A stretch of 64,000 nt of DNA from Paenibacillus gallinarum (lineage in GTDB: Bacteria > Bacillota > Bacilli > Paenibacillales > Paenibacillaceae): positions 124,001 through 188,000 of the forward strand of contig NZ_JACSQL010000001.1 of the NCBI RefSeq assembly GCF_014836635.1, given 5' to 3'. The translations under genes were made by a program, and so were the position numbers. This document shows, piece after piece, positions 8,630-16,316 of the stretch. Position 1 is the stretch's first letter. Each line of letters starts with the position of its first letter. The notes under the pieces were generated by a model. It had not been told where the DNA came from. It ran no database searches and worked only from the letters and a program-made list of their open reading frames with translations.

Positions 8630-8658
8630 AAGACTCATGATCATCATGGGTCTTTTTT
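8630..8658 (+). terminator. Intrinsic terminator upstream of the HAD gene
   Basis: AAGACTCATGA pairs with TCATGGGTCTT (one wobble) and is followed by TTTT. It may end the transcript of the gene at 8083, or attenuate transcription entering the HAD gene from the promoter at 8576. Confidence 0.75.
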
Positions 8659-8698
8659 ATATGGAAGATCATTGTAACTTGAAAGGTTGAGACAATAG

Positions 8699-9370
8699 AT
8701 GGGAATGTGGTCTGACGTGAAGTGGCTTTTTTTTGATGTAGGGGACACGCTTGTCGATGAATGGATACCTGTGGACCATATTATGAATCAGTTTGTTGAG
8801 CGTGCTGCAGATCGAGGTTATTCCATTACGATTCAGGATGTGAGGGAGAAGTTTATCGAAAGTTACTCTAAATTTATTGACTCCCCCATGCAGTATGCTA
8901 TCTCTCAGTTAATTGAGAAGGAAGAGGATCGGGCTTATATCCGGCCTAGGCTGAAATTCCGCAAAGAACTTGAAGTCCCTTATCCAGAAGCTAAAAAAAT
9001 TCTTGCTCAGCTCGGAGAACATTATCAAATTGGAATTATTGCGAATCAGAGTCCGGGTACGGCTGAACGGCTTCATCAATATGGTTTTAGTTCCTATGTT
9101 GATGTTATCGCTTGTTCCGCAGAACAAGGACTAGCCAAACCGGACGTGAGACTGTATGAATATGCTTTGCAAAAAGCAGGATGTGCTCCTTCGGAAGCAA
9201 TTATGATTGGTGATCGTATTGATAACGATATCGTTCCTGCTAAATTACTCGGAATGAAAACCATCCGAATTTTACAAGGGTATGGAAGATATCAACCCTC
9301 TGCAAGCGCAAGTGATACGCCGGATTATACCATATCCAGTTTAGATGAATTAATAGCATTGCTCTTATAA
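8699..9370 (+). CDS. HAD superfamily hydrolase (phosphatase-like)
   Basis: This is a 223-residue cytoplasmic HAD phosphatase-fold protein. Motif I is LFFDVGDTLVDEW near residue 9; its first Asp is present, and the usual second Asp is also present in the DVGDT form. Motif II is IIANQSPG, and motifs III/IV are the Lys in GLAKPDVRLY and MIGDRIDNDIVPAK. A helical cap lies between motifs I and II. The substrate cannot be told from sequence; small phosphorylated metabolites are typical. It is monocistronic and convergent with mntH across a bidirectional terminator. Confidence 0.85.
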   Translation: MGMWSDVKWLFFDVGDTLVDEWIPVDHIMNQFVERAADRGYSITIQDVREKFIESYSKFIDSPMQYAISQLIEKEEDRAYIRPRLKFRKELEVPYPEAKKILAQLGEHYQIGIIANQSPGTAERLHQYGFSSYVDVIACSAEQGLAKPDVRLYEYALQKAGCAPSEAIMIGDRIDNDIVPAKLLGMKTIRILQGYGRYQPSASASDTPDYTISSLDELIALLL

Positions 9371-9391
9371 TTCTAAATTGAAAAAGAATGC

Positions 9392-9439
9392 AAAAAATAG
9401 TCTGCACAGTAGAACTCCTACTGTGCAGACTATTTTTTT
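9392..9439. terminator. Bidirectional terminator between the HAD gene and mntH
   Basis: A near-perfect inverted repeat (ATAGTCTGCACAGTAG and its complement around AACTC) is flanked by an A-run on the left and a T-run on the right, so it can stop transcription from both convergent genes. Confidence 0.92.
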
Positions 9440-9441
9440 GC

Positions 9442-10782
9442 TTAGAAAAGGGTTAATGCGAGCAGACATACATTTAAGATGACAATAATTCCCGCAATGG
9501 TCCAAGATAAGATGCTTAGCCATTTTTTGTTGACGAATTCGCCCATCATTTCTTTACTGCTTGTAAACATGACAAGCGGAATGACGGCAAAAGGAAGCTG
9601 CAACGATAAAATGACTTGGCTCAGAATCAGTAGATCGGTAGTACCTTTCTCACCTGCAATCGCCGTAACAATGACAGCAGGGATGATGGCAATAAGCCGG
9701 GTCGCAAGTCGTCTTAGCCATGCAGGCAATCTGATATTAAGGAAACCCTCCATTACAATCTGACCGGACAGTGTACCGGTAAGTGTTGAGTTTTGCCCTG
9801 AAGCGAGTAGTGCAATTCCGAATAAAATACTGGCCATCGTCGTTCCAAGAAGCGGGGTAAGCAGATGATATGCATCCGTTATATCTGCTACATCGAACAT
9901 CCCTGCTTGGTGAAACGCAGCTGCGGAGACCACGAGGATCGCGCCATTGATAAACATGGCAATCGTCAGTGCGATCGTCGAATCAATCGTCGTATAATGG
10001 ATCGCTTCTTTTTTGGCTTTGACCGTATTTTCAATCTTACGAGACTTCACGATAGAAGAATGGAGATATAGATTATGCGGCATAACCGTTGCACCAAGAA
10101 TACCAATGGCTATATAGAGCATTTCAGGATTACGCAGCACTTCGGCATCGGGAACGAGACCATTCATAATACCGGATCTGCTGGGATGCGCCATAAACAA
10201 ATCAATTCCAAAACAAACCGCAATGGTACCCATTAAGACGATGACGATACTTTCTAAAGTCCGAACTCCCTTGTTCTGAAGGAGCAGAATCAGAAGAACA
10301 TCGACTGCTGTAATAATAACGCCATACAGAATGGGGATACCAAACAACAAATTAAGTGCAATGGCTGAACCTATGACTTCTGCGAGATCCGTAGCTGCAA
10401 TGGCTAGTTCTGCGAGAACCCAGAGTACGGCAACAACTGCGGGGTTGAAACGTTCACGGCAAGCTTGTGCAAGGTCTTTACCTGTAACCAGTCCGAGCTT
10501 GCCTGAGAGCGTCTGGAGTACAACGGCCATGAGATTAGACAGGACGATGACAAACAGCAGGCGATAGCCAAACTGGGATCCGCCGGCGATATCTGTTGCC
10601 CAGTTCCCTGGGTCCATGTATCCAACGGCGACAAGGAAGCCGGGGCCGGTAAAAGCAAGCAGCTTACGAAACCAGGATGCGTCTGTGGGCACCGTAAGAG
10701 AACCTGTATAACTTCCATCTCCCGAATCTGCTCCAGATAAAGAGTACATTGAATTTTGTTTTTGTTTTTTAGAAAAACTCAT
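9442..10782 (-). CDS. mntH: MntH, Nramp-family divalent metal (Mn2+/Fe2+) transporter
   Basis: This is a proton-coupled manganese/iron importer in the cytoplasmic membrane. The 446-residue protein has about eleven hydrophobic segments. The metal-binding DPGN motif of helix 1 appears in GYMDPGNWATDIAGG and the helix 6 MPH motif in GATVMPHNLYLHSS, both intact. The ATG at 10782 is preceded by AGGTGA. The upstream AT-rich region probably holds an MntR or Fur site, but I could not define one with confidence. It stands alone. Confidence 0.93.
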   Translation of the reverse strand: MSFSKKQKQNSMYSLSGADSGDGSYTGSLTVPTDASWFRKLLAFTGPGFLVAVGYMDPGNWATDIAGGSQFGYRLLFVIVLSNLMAVVLQTLSGKLGLVTGKDLAQACRERFNPAVVAVLWVLAELAIAATDLAEVIGSAIALNLLFGIPILYGVIITAVDVLLILLLQNKGVRTLESIVIVLMGTIAVCFGIDLFMAHPSRSGIMNGLVPDAEVLRNPEMLYIAIGILGATVMPHNLYLHSSIVKSRKIENTVKAKKEAIHYTTIDSTIALTIAMFINGAILVVSAAAFHQAGMFDVADITDAYHLLTPLLGTTMASILFGIALLASGQNSTLTGTLSGQIVMEGFLNIRLPAWLRRLATRLIAIIPAVIVTAIAGEKGTTDLLILSQVILSLQLPFAVIPLVMFTSSKEMMGEFVNKKWLSILSWTIAGIIVILNVCLLALTLF

Positions 10783-10985
10783 AAGATGTCACCTGTTTCT
10801 ATTGAAAATGAAAATTATAAATGAATGTTTAATCTTTTTTCAGAAAATATCTTGTGTTTACAAAATATATTGTACTACTTCAAGTTTATTTGTCTAGAGC
10901 AACATTTATGCGCGGATGAAATAAATGAAAAATGCGGGACATGTTCATTTTTACATATAAACTTAAATACATATTTTGAATACAC

Positions 10986-11024
10986 AAAAAAACAAGCAAA
11001 GAATTGAAAAGCTATCTTTGCTTG
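10986..11024 (-). terminator. Terminator of the serine hydrolase gene (minus strand)
   Basis: On the minus strand CAAGCAAAGA pairs with TCTTTGCTTG around a 12-base loop and is followed by a run of seven T. It lies 40 bases beyond the serine hydrolase stop codon. Confidence 0.8.
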
Positions 11025-11063
11025 CTAAAGTATCTTTCATAGATAGGGTATTAGGTTAAAGCT

Positions 11064-11978
11064 TCATCCTAATTGTGGATACAATTCAGACCAAATGGCA
11101 TCCATAATTCCTTGGATATTATTTTCTTCGCTATTGATCGCGATTACCGCTTCTTTATCAGGTAAGACGACAAGCAGCTGACCGTGAGCTCCATCTGCAC
11201 GGTATGCTCCGTGAGTACACATCCAGAACTGACAGCCGTATCCGACTCGCCAGTCTCCTTCAGCAGGAGTATTTATATGTTTGCGGGTAGCATAAGTGAT
11301 CCAAGACTCTGGGATTAATTGTTCTCCATTCCATTTTCCTTTGTTCAATAGCAACTGACCGAACCGTGTCAATTCTTCATTGCTGATGTTAAGCCCAGTA
11401 CAACCAAGTGTAACGCCAAGCGGTGAACTATCCCACTCCACATCATATATCCCCAGCGGAGTAAATAGCCGAGGAACCAAATAATCCCGAACCGTTTCAC
11501 CCACTGCCGCTTGCACAAGAGCAGATATCATAAAAGTATCTCCGCTGCTGTATGTAAATTGTTCTCCTGGTGCACGGTCCAGAGGTAAAGAGAGATAATG
11601 TTTGACCCAGTCTTTTTCTATGAGAGTATTGCGCTCATGGGCCCATAATGGAGGGTTATCATGTCCTGTTGACATCGTCAGCAGTTCATATAGTGTGATT
11701 TCTCCAGGGGAAGGGATCATGGGGCTGGTTGATTTATGAGTTGTAGAATAAGAAAAGAAATCACTGAGTTTTGTTTCGAGTGACAATTTTCCTTCTTCTA
11801 GTGCAAGACCCACCGCCATACTGGTAAAAGATTTACTGACCGAATGCTGCAAACGACGCTCATCTCTTGTTTAATCCCAGACCCCAGCGGGCTTCCCGCC
11901 TTGAAGAATTCGAACAGAGCAGACATGGAGCTCATTAATCGTTACTTGATGAACAAATCCTGTTAGATCAATCGTCAT
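11064..11978 (-). pseudogene. Serine hydrolase (beta-lactamase/PBP4-like) interrupted by an in-frame stop
   Basis: Family members are penicillin-binding-protein-like esterases or peptidases. Reading from an ATG at 11978, the frame runs 35 codons, meets TAA at 11871-11873, and continues open in the same frame for 268 more codons. The downstream part has the SxxK nucleophile (HSVSKSFTSMAVG), a YSSG motif in the Tyr position, and the usual WRVGYGCQFWMC/HGQ C-terminal region. A TTG at 11852 could restart translation but lacks a clear ribosome site and would lose about 42 N-terminal residues, leaving the catalytic Ser only about five residues from the N-terminus. The gene is therefore called broken, unless the stop is a sequencing error or is read through. 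Confidence 0.8.
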
Positions 11979-12403
11979 GACAACGTTCCTTTCCTGTTTA
12001 TTTAGGTCAAGGGAGGATCAGTAACTCATTTCGTAAGACGGAGTGTTCCAAAACACAGGGTTCTAGTTGCGCAAAGATGGTAATACAGGTGTAGAAATAA
12101 GTCAATATTGGAATAATAAACCAAAAGAAATAAATAATTAGGGAGTTTATCTTATCAGATGTACAGATAAAGATGAATAGCACCAATAATTCTTCGTACG
12201 ACGAACATCTATAGTAGATCTCTATATATAGAAGGAATATAACGGGTTGCCCTCGATCCTCAGAAATCAGTTAACTTTATTGAATTTGTTTTATTTTCTG
12301 TGAGAAGTTTAAAAATAAATATGCACGAACATCACATCCTAACATAACAAGATAGGAAATAAGATGTTAATAACTAAATTTACTAGGATAAGGAGCGATT
12401 AAG
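11979..12403. other. Intergenic region without recognisable gene
   Basis: This 425-base AT-rich gap separates the divergent serine hydrolase and ohr genes. It must hold the ohr promoter. I see short palindromes such as CTATATATAG near 12222 but no site I can assign to OhrR or another regulator. Confidence 0.5.
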
Positions 12404-12823
12404 ATGGAAGCATTGTATACAGCAAGCGCAACCGTACGCGGAGGAAGAGATGGATCTTTTGAAACATCAGATGGTGTACTTCGCCACGACTTATCTACTC
12501 CAAAAGAATTGGGCGGTGCAGGCGGAAACGCTACTAATCCAGAGCAACTATTTGCAGCAGGTTATGGTGCATGTTACGAAAGCGCACTGAGCAATATCGC
12601 TCGTAAAGAAGGCGTGAAATTAAGTGATGTAGAAATCACAAGTAATGTAATGATCGGGAAGGATCCGAAAGATGACGGGTTCCAGCTTGCCGTTCGACTC
12701 GATGTGAAGATCCCAGGTATAGACCGTGCGAAGGCAGAAGACTTGGCTAAGAAAGCACATGATTTCTGTCCTTATTCCAAAGCTACACGCGGTAACATTC
12801 CCGTTGAACTTAACGTCATTTAA
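12404..12823 (+). CDS. ohr: Ohr, organic hydroperoxide resistance protein (OsmC family)
   Basis: Ohr is a cytoplasmic, lipoyl-dependent thiol peroxidase that detoxifies organic hydroperoxides. The 139-residue length is typical. The two redox cysteines are present in GYGACYESALSN (near residue 57) and DFCPYSKATRGN (near residue 124), and the N-terminal LGGAGGNATNPEQLFAAGY segment is diagnostic of Ohr within OsmC. An AAGGAGCG ribosome site lies upstream. Ohr genes are usually controlled by the MarR-type OhrR; no ohrR gene is adjacent. Confidence 0.93.
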   Translation: MEALYTASATVRGGRDGSFETSDGVLRHDLSTPKELGGAGGNATNPEQLFAAGYGACYESALSNIARKEGVKLSDVEITSNVMIGKDPKDDGFQLAVRLDVKIPGIDRAKAEDLAKKAHDFCPYSKATRGNIPVELNVI

Positions 12824-12888
12824 GTATATAAAATAGGATCTTGCAGAAAAATCGTGTTTAAATAGACGATCTTTCGTGAGATATAAAA

Positions 12889-12922
12889 GAGACCTTGGTG
12901 GGTTCGCCAAGGTCTCCACTTT
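12889..12922 (+). terminator. Hairpin downstream of ohr
   Basis: GAGACCTTGG pairs with CCAAGGTCTC around an eight-base loop; the T-tail (CACTTTTAT) is weak. Confidence 0.7.
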
Positions 12923-13061
12923 TATAGGTGACTTTACGATCCATTTAAATATTGTTTTAATACAGGGGTATATTGATTTGACATCAGGGTTAAAATTCTT
13001 TAATATGACTAAGTACTAATATGTACGTGGCATGAATAAATTTGAAATCACAGGTGATTAC

Positions 13062-13337
13062 ATGTCTTATAGACCCCAGATTGTTGACTTAACAACTGCT
13101 AGCCGCAATGAAGAATCGGGACTTTACGAATTTACAATGAAGCTTCAGGATGGAACGCTTTGTCGTGTATTTTATTCCAACAAACCGGAATGGCACATGA
13201 CTAGCATCAGCCGTCTTCAGAAGACTCCTTGCCCGATTTGCCGTAAGGATTTCATCTGTAAATGTATGGAGAAATTTGCAGGCGATATTCATGAGCAAAT
13301 TATGAATGATCAATTGATCGAACAAGCTATCAAGTAG
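13062..13337 (+). CDS. Small cysteine-rich protein of unknown function
   Basis: This 91-residue protein is not one I can name. The first half is a likely beta-rich region (GLYEFTMKLQDGTLCRVFYS); the second half has CPICRKDFICKCMEKF, three to four closely spaced cysteines that could bind zinc or an iron-sulfur cluster, followed by an amphipathic tail. The ATG at 13062 is chosen because AGGTGA lies six bases before it; the earlier in-frame ATG at 13032 has no ribosome site. It has its own terminator, so it is probably monocistronic. Confidence 0.65.
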   Translation: MSYRPQIVDLTTASRNEESGLYEFTMKLQDGTLCRVFYSNKPEWHMTSISRLQKTPCPICRKDFICKCMEKFAGDIHEQIMNDQLIEQAIK

Positions 13338-13355
13338 GAATAGCTTGTTATGATG

Positions 13356-13385
13356 AGCGTCCGTGAGATCACGGCGCTTTTTTTT
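13356..13385 (+). terminator. Intrinsic terminator
   Basis: AGCG-T-CCGTG pairs with CACGG-CGCT around AGAT and runs into eight T residues. Confidence 0.88.
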
Positions 13386-13434
13386 CTATATACTTATAGT
13401 CTAGAGTGGTTAAGTTCAACTAAGGGGTGGAACC

Positions 13435-13872
13435 ATGAAGAGTGAATCTCAGTGTGATATGAAACCATATATGAATCTTAATATTGTGCTCATTGACGGA
13501 GTGTGTCATTTATGTCAAGGACTCACGAAATGGATTATCCAGCGAGATGGCAAGGGGGATTTTCACTTTGCTTCACTTCAATCAGAGATCGGTCAGAAAC
13601 TGCTTGAACATGGTGGATTATCTCTTCATTCTATGGATACGTTTGTATTTATTGAACAAGGGGAGTACTACACTCGTTCCACGGGCGCACTGCATATAGC
13701 GAAAAAGCTGGGGTTCCCTTATAAGCTTGCTTCCGTATTCTTGATGATTCCGGCTGCGGTTCGAGACCGGGTATATAATGTGGTTGCTCGTAATCGTTAC
13801 CGCTGGTTTGGCAAAGATGAAGATGATGCTTGTATGTTACCTACTCCAGAGATCCGTAAACGATTTTTATAA
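13435..13872 (+). CDS. DCC-family (DUF393) thiol-disulfide oxidoreductase-like protein
   Basis: This is a 145-residue protein of the DCC family, which includes B. subtilis YuxK. The family signature DGVCHLCQ, with a CxxC redox pair, is near residue 21, followed by FHFASLQSEIGQ and the later RDRVYNVVARNRYRWFG block, both typical of DUF393. Members are thought to be thioredoxin-like redox proteins, but substrates are not defined. A GGGTGG ribosome site precedes the ATG. The neighbours (ohr, Cys-rich protein) make a redox theme plausible but are not in the same operon. Confidence 0.85.
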   Translation: MKSESQCDMKPYMNLNIVLIDGVCHLCQGLTKWIIQRDGKGDFHFASLQSEIGQKLLEHGGLSLHSMDTFVFIEQGEYYTRSTGALHIAKKLGFPYKLASVFLMIPAAVRDRVYNVVARNRYRWFGKDEDDACMLPTPEIRKRFL

Positions 13873-13891
13873 ATAGGATGATAAATAAAAT

Positions 13892-13976
13892 AAGGCAGCC
13901 AGTAGTCGTAACTGTACCTCCATCTGTTAGTGAGATCTAACAAGTGAAGGCAGTTCACTATTTGGCTGCCTTATTT
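13892..13976. terminator. Bidirectional terminator between DCC gene and nuclease gene
   Basis: AAGGCAGCCA pairs with TGGCTGCCTT across about 60 bases that contain further partial pairing, and is followed by ATTTTA. It separates two convergent genes. Confidence 0.65.
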
Positions 13977-14854
13977 TAATTTTTAGGAGCTCTATAACCA
14001 GCAGCTACCGCTTCCGCTTCTGTACAAAACCAAGCCTCTGGTTGGGTTGATTTGTAGTTACGAGATGCAGTGGTGTGGTAAATTTTCTCTCCCTTAGCAT
14101 TGATATTTCCTTTAATGGTACAGGTATTGTTAGGCGGAGTAGAAGAAGTACTATTCCCATTAGAAGATGCAGTTCCGTTAGTCGTGCTGTTTGAAGTAGT
14201 ACTGCTGTCTTCCTGATATTCAGTAGGATGAAATCCATCTTCTTGTGCATAGTTCTCATATTTCCAAATACCTAACGCTTGTTTTTTGCTTTTGTTCTGA
14301 ATGGCTTCAAACTGATCCACATAACGAACATTCGGCGGATAGATGTAAGCAACCCTTGCATAACCCTTCTTAAGCAGTGATTCTTGGAGCATTACGCCAT
14401 CCACATAGACGTAGGCAAGCAGTCGAGAGTATTTATCCCGGTTGGGACCGATATCAAATTCAAGTTCGATTTTCTTTGCTTTTTCTAATACTTGTTTCGT
14501 ATATTGCTTTGCTTCTTGACCAAGTGGTTGTACACCGAGTTTGGGATGGGATGTCTCGGGTGTGTCGACCAGCAGCAAGCGGACAGATTGGCTCTTGCCT
14601 TCGTACATCACTTTCAAGGTATCTCCGTCCACAGCACGGTCGAGAGTGACCGGCACTCTTGGATATTTATAATCCGCAGTTGATTGATCTGATGTATTAT
14701 CTGTACTTGATGTTCCAGTAGAAGTACCTGTATTTGATGTACTACCTGTATTCGTATCAGTGATAGAATCTCCTAACTGAATCTCACCGCAACCAGCCGT
14801 AAGAACAGTGATACTCAGGACAAGTGGAATCATCCACCGTCTCAAAAAAGACAT
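13976..14854 (-). CDS. Thermonuclease-family (SNase) lipoprotein
   Basis: This is an exported, probably membrane-anchored nuclease. An N-terminal hydrophobic segment ends in a lipobox (LTAGC), followed by a Ser/Thr/Asn-rich spacer. The staphylococcal-nuclease domain contains DRAVDGDTLKV, VRLLLVDTPETSHP and DKYSRLLAYVYVDG, which supply the catalytic Arg, Glu and Arg. A second low-complexity linker leads to a C-terminal module with two Cys (CTIKGNIN and WFCTEAEAVAAGYR) that is common on secreted Firmicute nucleases. The ATG at 14854 is preferred because GGAG lies eight bases upstream. It is divergent from the tad operon. Confidence 0.88.
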   Translation of the reverse strand: MSFLRRWMIPLVLSITVLTAGCGEIQLGDSITDTNTGSTSNTGTSTGTSSTDNTSDQSTADYKYPRVPVTLDRAVDGDTLKVMYEGKSQSVRLLLVDTPETSHPKLGVQPLGQEAKQYTKQVLEKAKKIELEFDIGPNRDKYSRLLAYVYVDGVMLQESLLKKGYARVAYIYPPNVRYVDQFEAIQNKSKKQALGIWKYENYAQEDGFHPTEYQEDSSTTSNSTTNGTASSNGNSTSSTPPNNTCTIKGNINAKGEKIYHTTASRNYKSTQPEAWFCTEAEAVAAGYRAPKN

Positions 14855-15005
14855 GAAAAACACTCCATTCTAAGATGTATAGTATGTATGCGTGGACCTC
14901 TATAAGTGTACTATATCCGTAAAAGAAAGGGAACGAACGTTTGCTAAACTTACATTGTATTCTTCGCTTTTTATAAAAAGGATATAAGGGAATCGAAATT
15001 TGTTC

Positions 15006-15034
15006 TTGATGCTTGTGGAAAATTGTGCTAATCT
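15006..15034 (+). promoter_or_regulatory. Candidate promoter of the tad operon
   Basis: TTGATG at 15006-15011 and TAATCT at 15029-15034 are 17 bases apart. A transcript would start near 15041, giving a leader of about 100 bases before tadZ. Confidence 0.55.
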
Positions 15035-15062
15035 AGCGTTAACTTAATCAGCACGTGACGGA

Positions 15063-15114
15063 AGCACCGTCCATATATCGCAGGGAATCTTGCGGTAATG
15101 GGCGGTGCTTTTTT
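15063..15114 (+). terminator. Leader terminator/attenuator in front of tadZ
   Basis: AGCACCGTCCAT pairs with ATGGGCGGTGCT (one wobble) and runs into six T residues. Inside lies a second small stem CGCA/TGCG. There is no plus-strand gene upstream that this could serve, and the promoter at 15006 sits before it, so it most likely attenuates the tad operon. Confidence 0.75.
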
Positions 15115-15143
15115 GCTGTGGAAGGGGAAAGGTATGATGATTG

Positions 15144-16316
15144 ATGAATAGAGTGCTACTTGCAAGCAGCAGTTTGGAATATGTTGAGGCGCTGCTAGAT
15201 TTCATTCAGGGGAGTTCGTATTCAGCCGTATTTCAGGTGACCGCTTTTTCGCAGCCGGAAGCAATGTCTAGATACATAGAGGAACTAAGTCCAACCTCTA
15301 CGCCGGACTTAGTAGTAGTGGAAGAGCAATTTATTGAAAAATGGATCTCCAGTCCTTTTGCAGATAAAGTACCTGTTCTTCTATTTACAGAGCAGTTTGT
15401 TTCTGAAGAAAATCAAACGGAAATTAGGAAGTATCAGCCTTTGCCCGCCATCTTAGCAAAATGGGAAGAAGTGCTGCTAAGTTCGAGTAGACGAGAGAAA
15501 GGTAGATTCAACGGTGAACAAACATGGGTGATTGGGGTCACTTCGGCTTCCGGGGGCTGCGGTAAAACAACCGTTGCGCTCAATCTAGCTAAGCAGCTCG
15601 GGCGGTCCGGTTATTCGGTATTTTATCTGAATCTAGAAACCATCGATAGTACGGGGCCATTTTTACATACAACATCTATGGAAATGCAATCCGAATCAGG
15701 AGGAGATTCTTTTAGTCAATTATTGTATCAGCTAAGAACTAATAAGATACCAAATAGCAGCTTTCATGGGGAGAAGAAGGACCGGATCGATCTAAAGTCG
15801 TATACGATTCGGAATGAACGTATTCAAGCAGATTGTTTTATTCCAGCAAAAAATCGCAAAGAGCTGCTTCAGATGAACAAATCAGATACGAGTGAATTGA
15901 TTCGTCTCATTACGGAGTCAGGTCAATACCATTTTGTTATTACAGATCAAGATTCGGTGTGGGACTTGCGCTCGGAAGCGGTGATGGAGGAATCTCAGTT
16001 GCTGATATGGCTGTTATCTGATGATATTCATACGATGAATAAATACAAGGAATGGATGAAGTTTCATAAGCAGCTTGATCCAGAACAGTACGAGAATAGG
16101 ATGCGAAAAACATTGCATGTCATTAATCGTTATATGGGGAATATGGCAAACGAGCTTCCGGGCGAAGAGATGATGGCAGAACATTATCTACCTTATATCC
16201 CTTCTTGGAAACAGATGCGGGAACCTGATTTACTGCTGAGCTCACCGATATATCAGAAGGAAATGAGTAAGCTTTGTGAAGCTATTGGCGTACTGAACAG
16301 GGAGAATACAGCATGA
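15144..16316 (+). CDS. tadZ: TadZ/CpaE-like pilus assembly ATPase
   Basis: TadZ proteins place the Tad secretion machine in the cell. The 390-residue protein has an N-terminal receiver-like region (about 1-110) and then a MinD/ParA-type ATPase domain with a deviant Walker A, VTSASGGCGKTTVALNL, near residue 132. The later ATPase motifs are diverged (HFVITDQDSVWDL in the position of Walker B). It is the first gene of the cluster and overlaps tadA by four bases. Start: the ATG at 15144, with TTG at 15141 also possible after GGGGAAAGG. Confidence 0.85.
   Translation: MNRVLLASSSLEYVEALLDFIQGSSYSAVFQVTAFSQPEAMSRYIEELSPTSTPDLVVVEEQFIEKWISSPFADKVPVLLFTEQFVSEENQTEIRKYQPLPAILAKWEEVLLSSSRREKGRFNGEQTWVIGVTSASGGCGKTTVALNLAKQLGRSGYSVFYLNLETIDSTGPFLHTTSMEMQSESGGDSFSQLLYQLRTNKIPNSSFHGEKKDRIDLKSYTIRNERIQADCFIPAKNRKELLQMNKSDTSELIRLITESGQYHFVITDQDSVWDLRSEAVMEESQLLIWLLSDDIHTMNKYKEWMKFHKQLDPEQYENRMRKTLHVINRYMGNMANELPGEEMMAEHYLPYIPSWKQMREPDLLLSSPIYQKEMSKLCEAIGVLNRENTA

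Noticed and set aside
10800-10830. Fur- or MntR-like box before mntH
   Set aside because: TGAAAATGAAAATTA differs from the Fur consensus at four or more positions; too weak to call.
10825-11007. 60-codon frame upstream of mntH
   Set aside because: No ribosome site, AT-rich low-complexity product, overlaps the minus-strand terminator.
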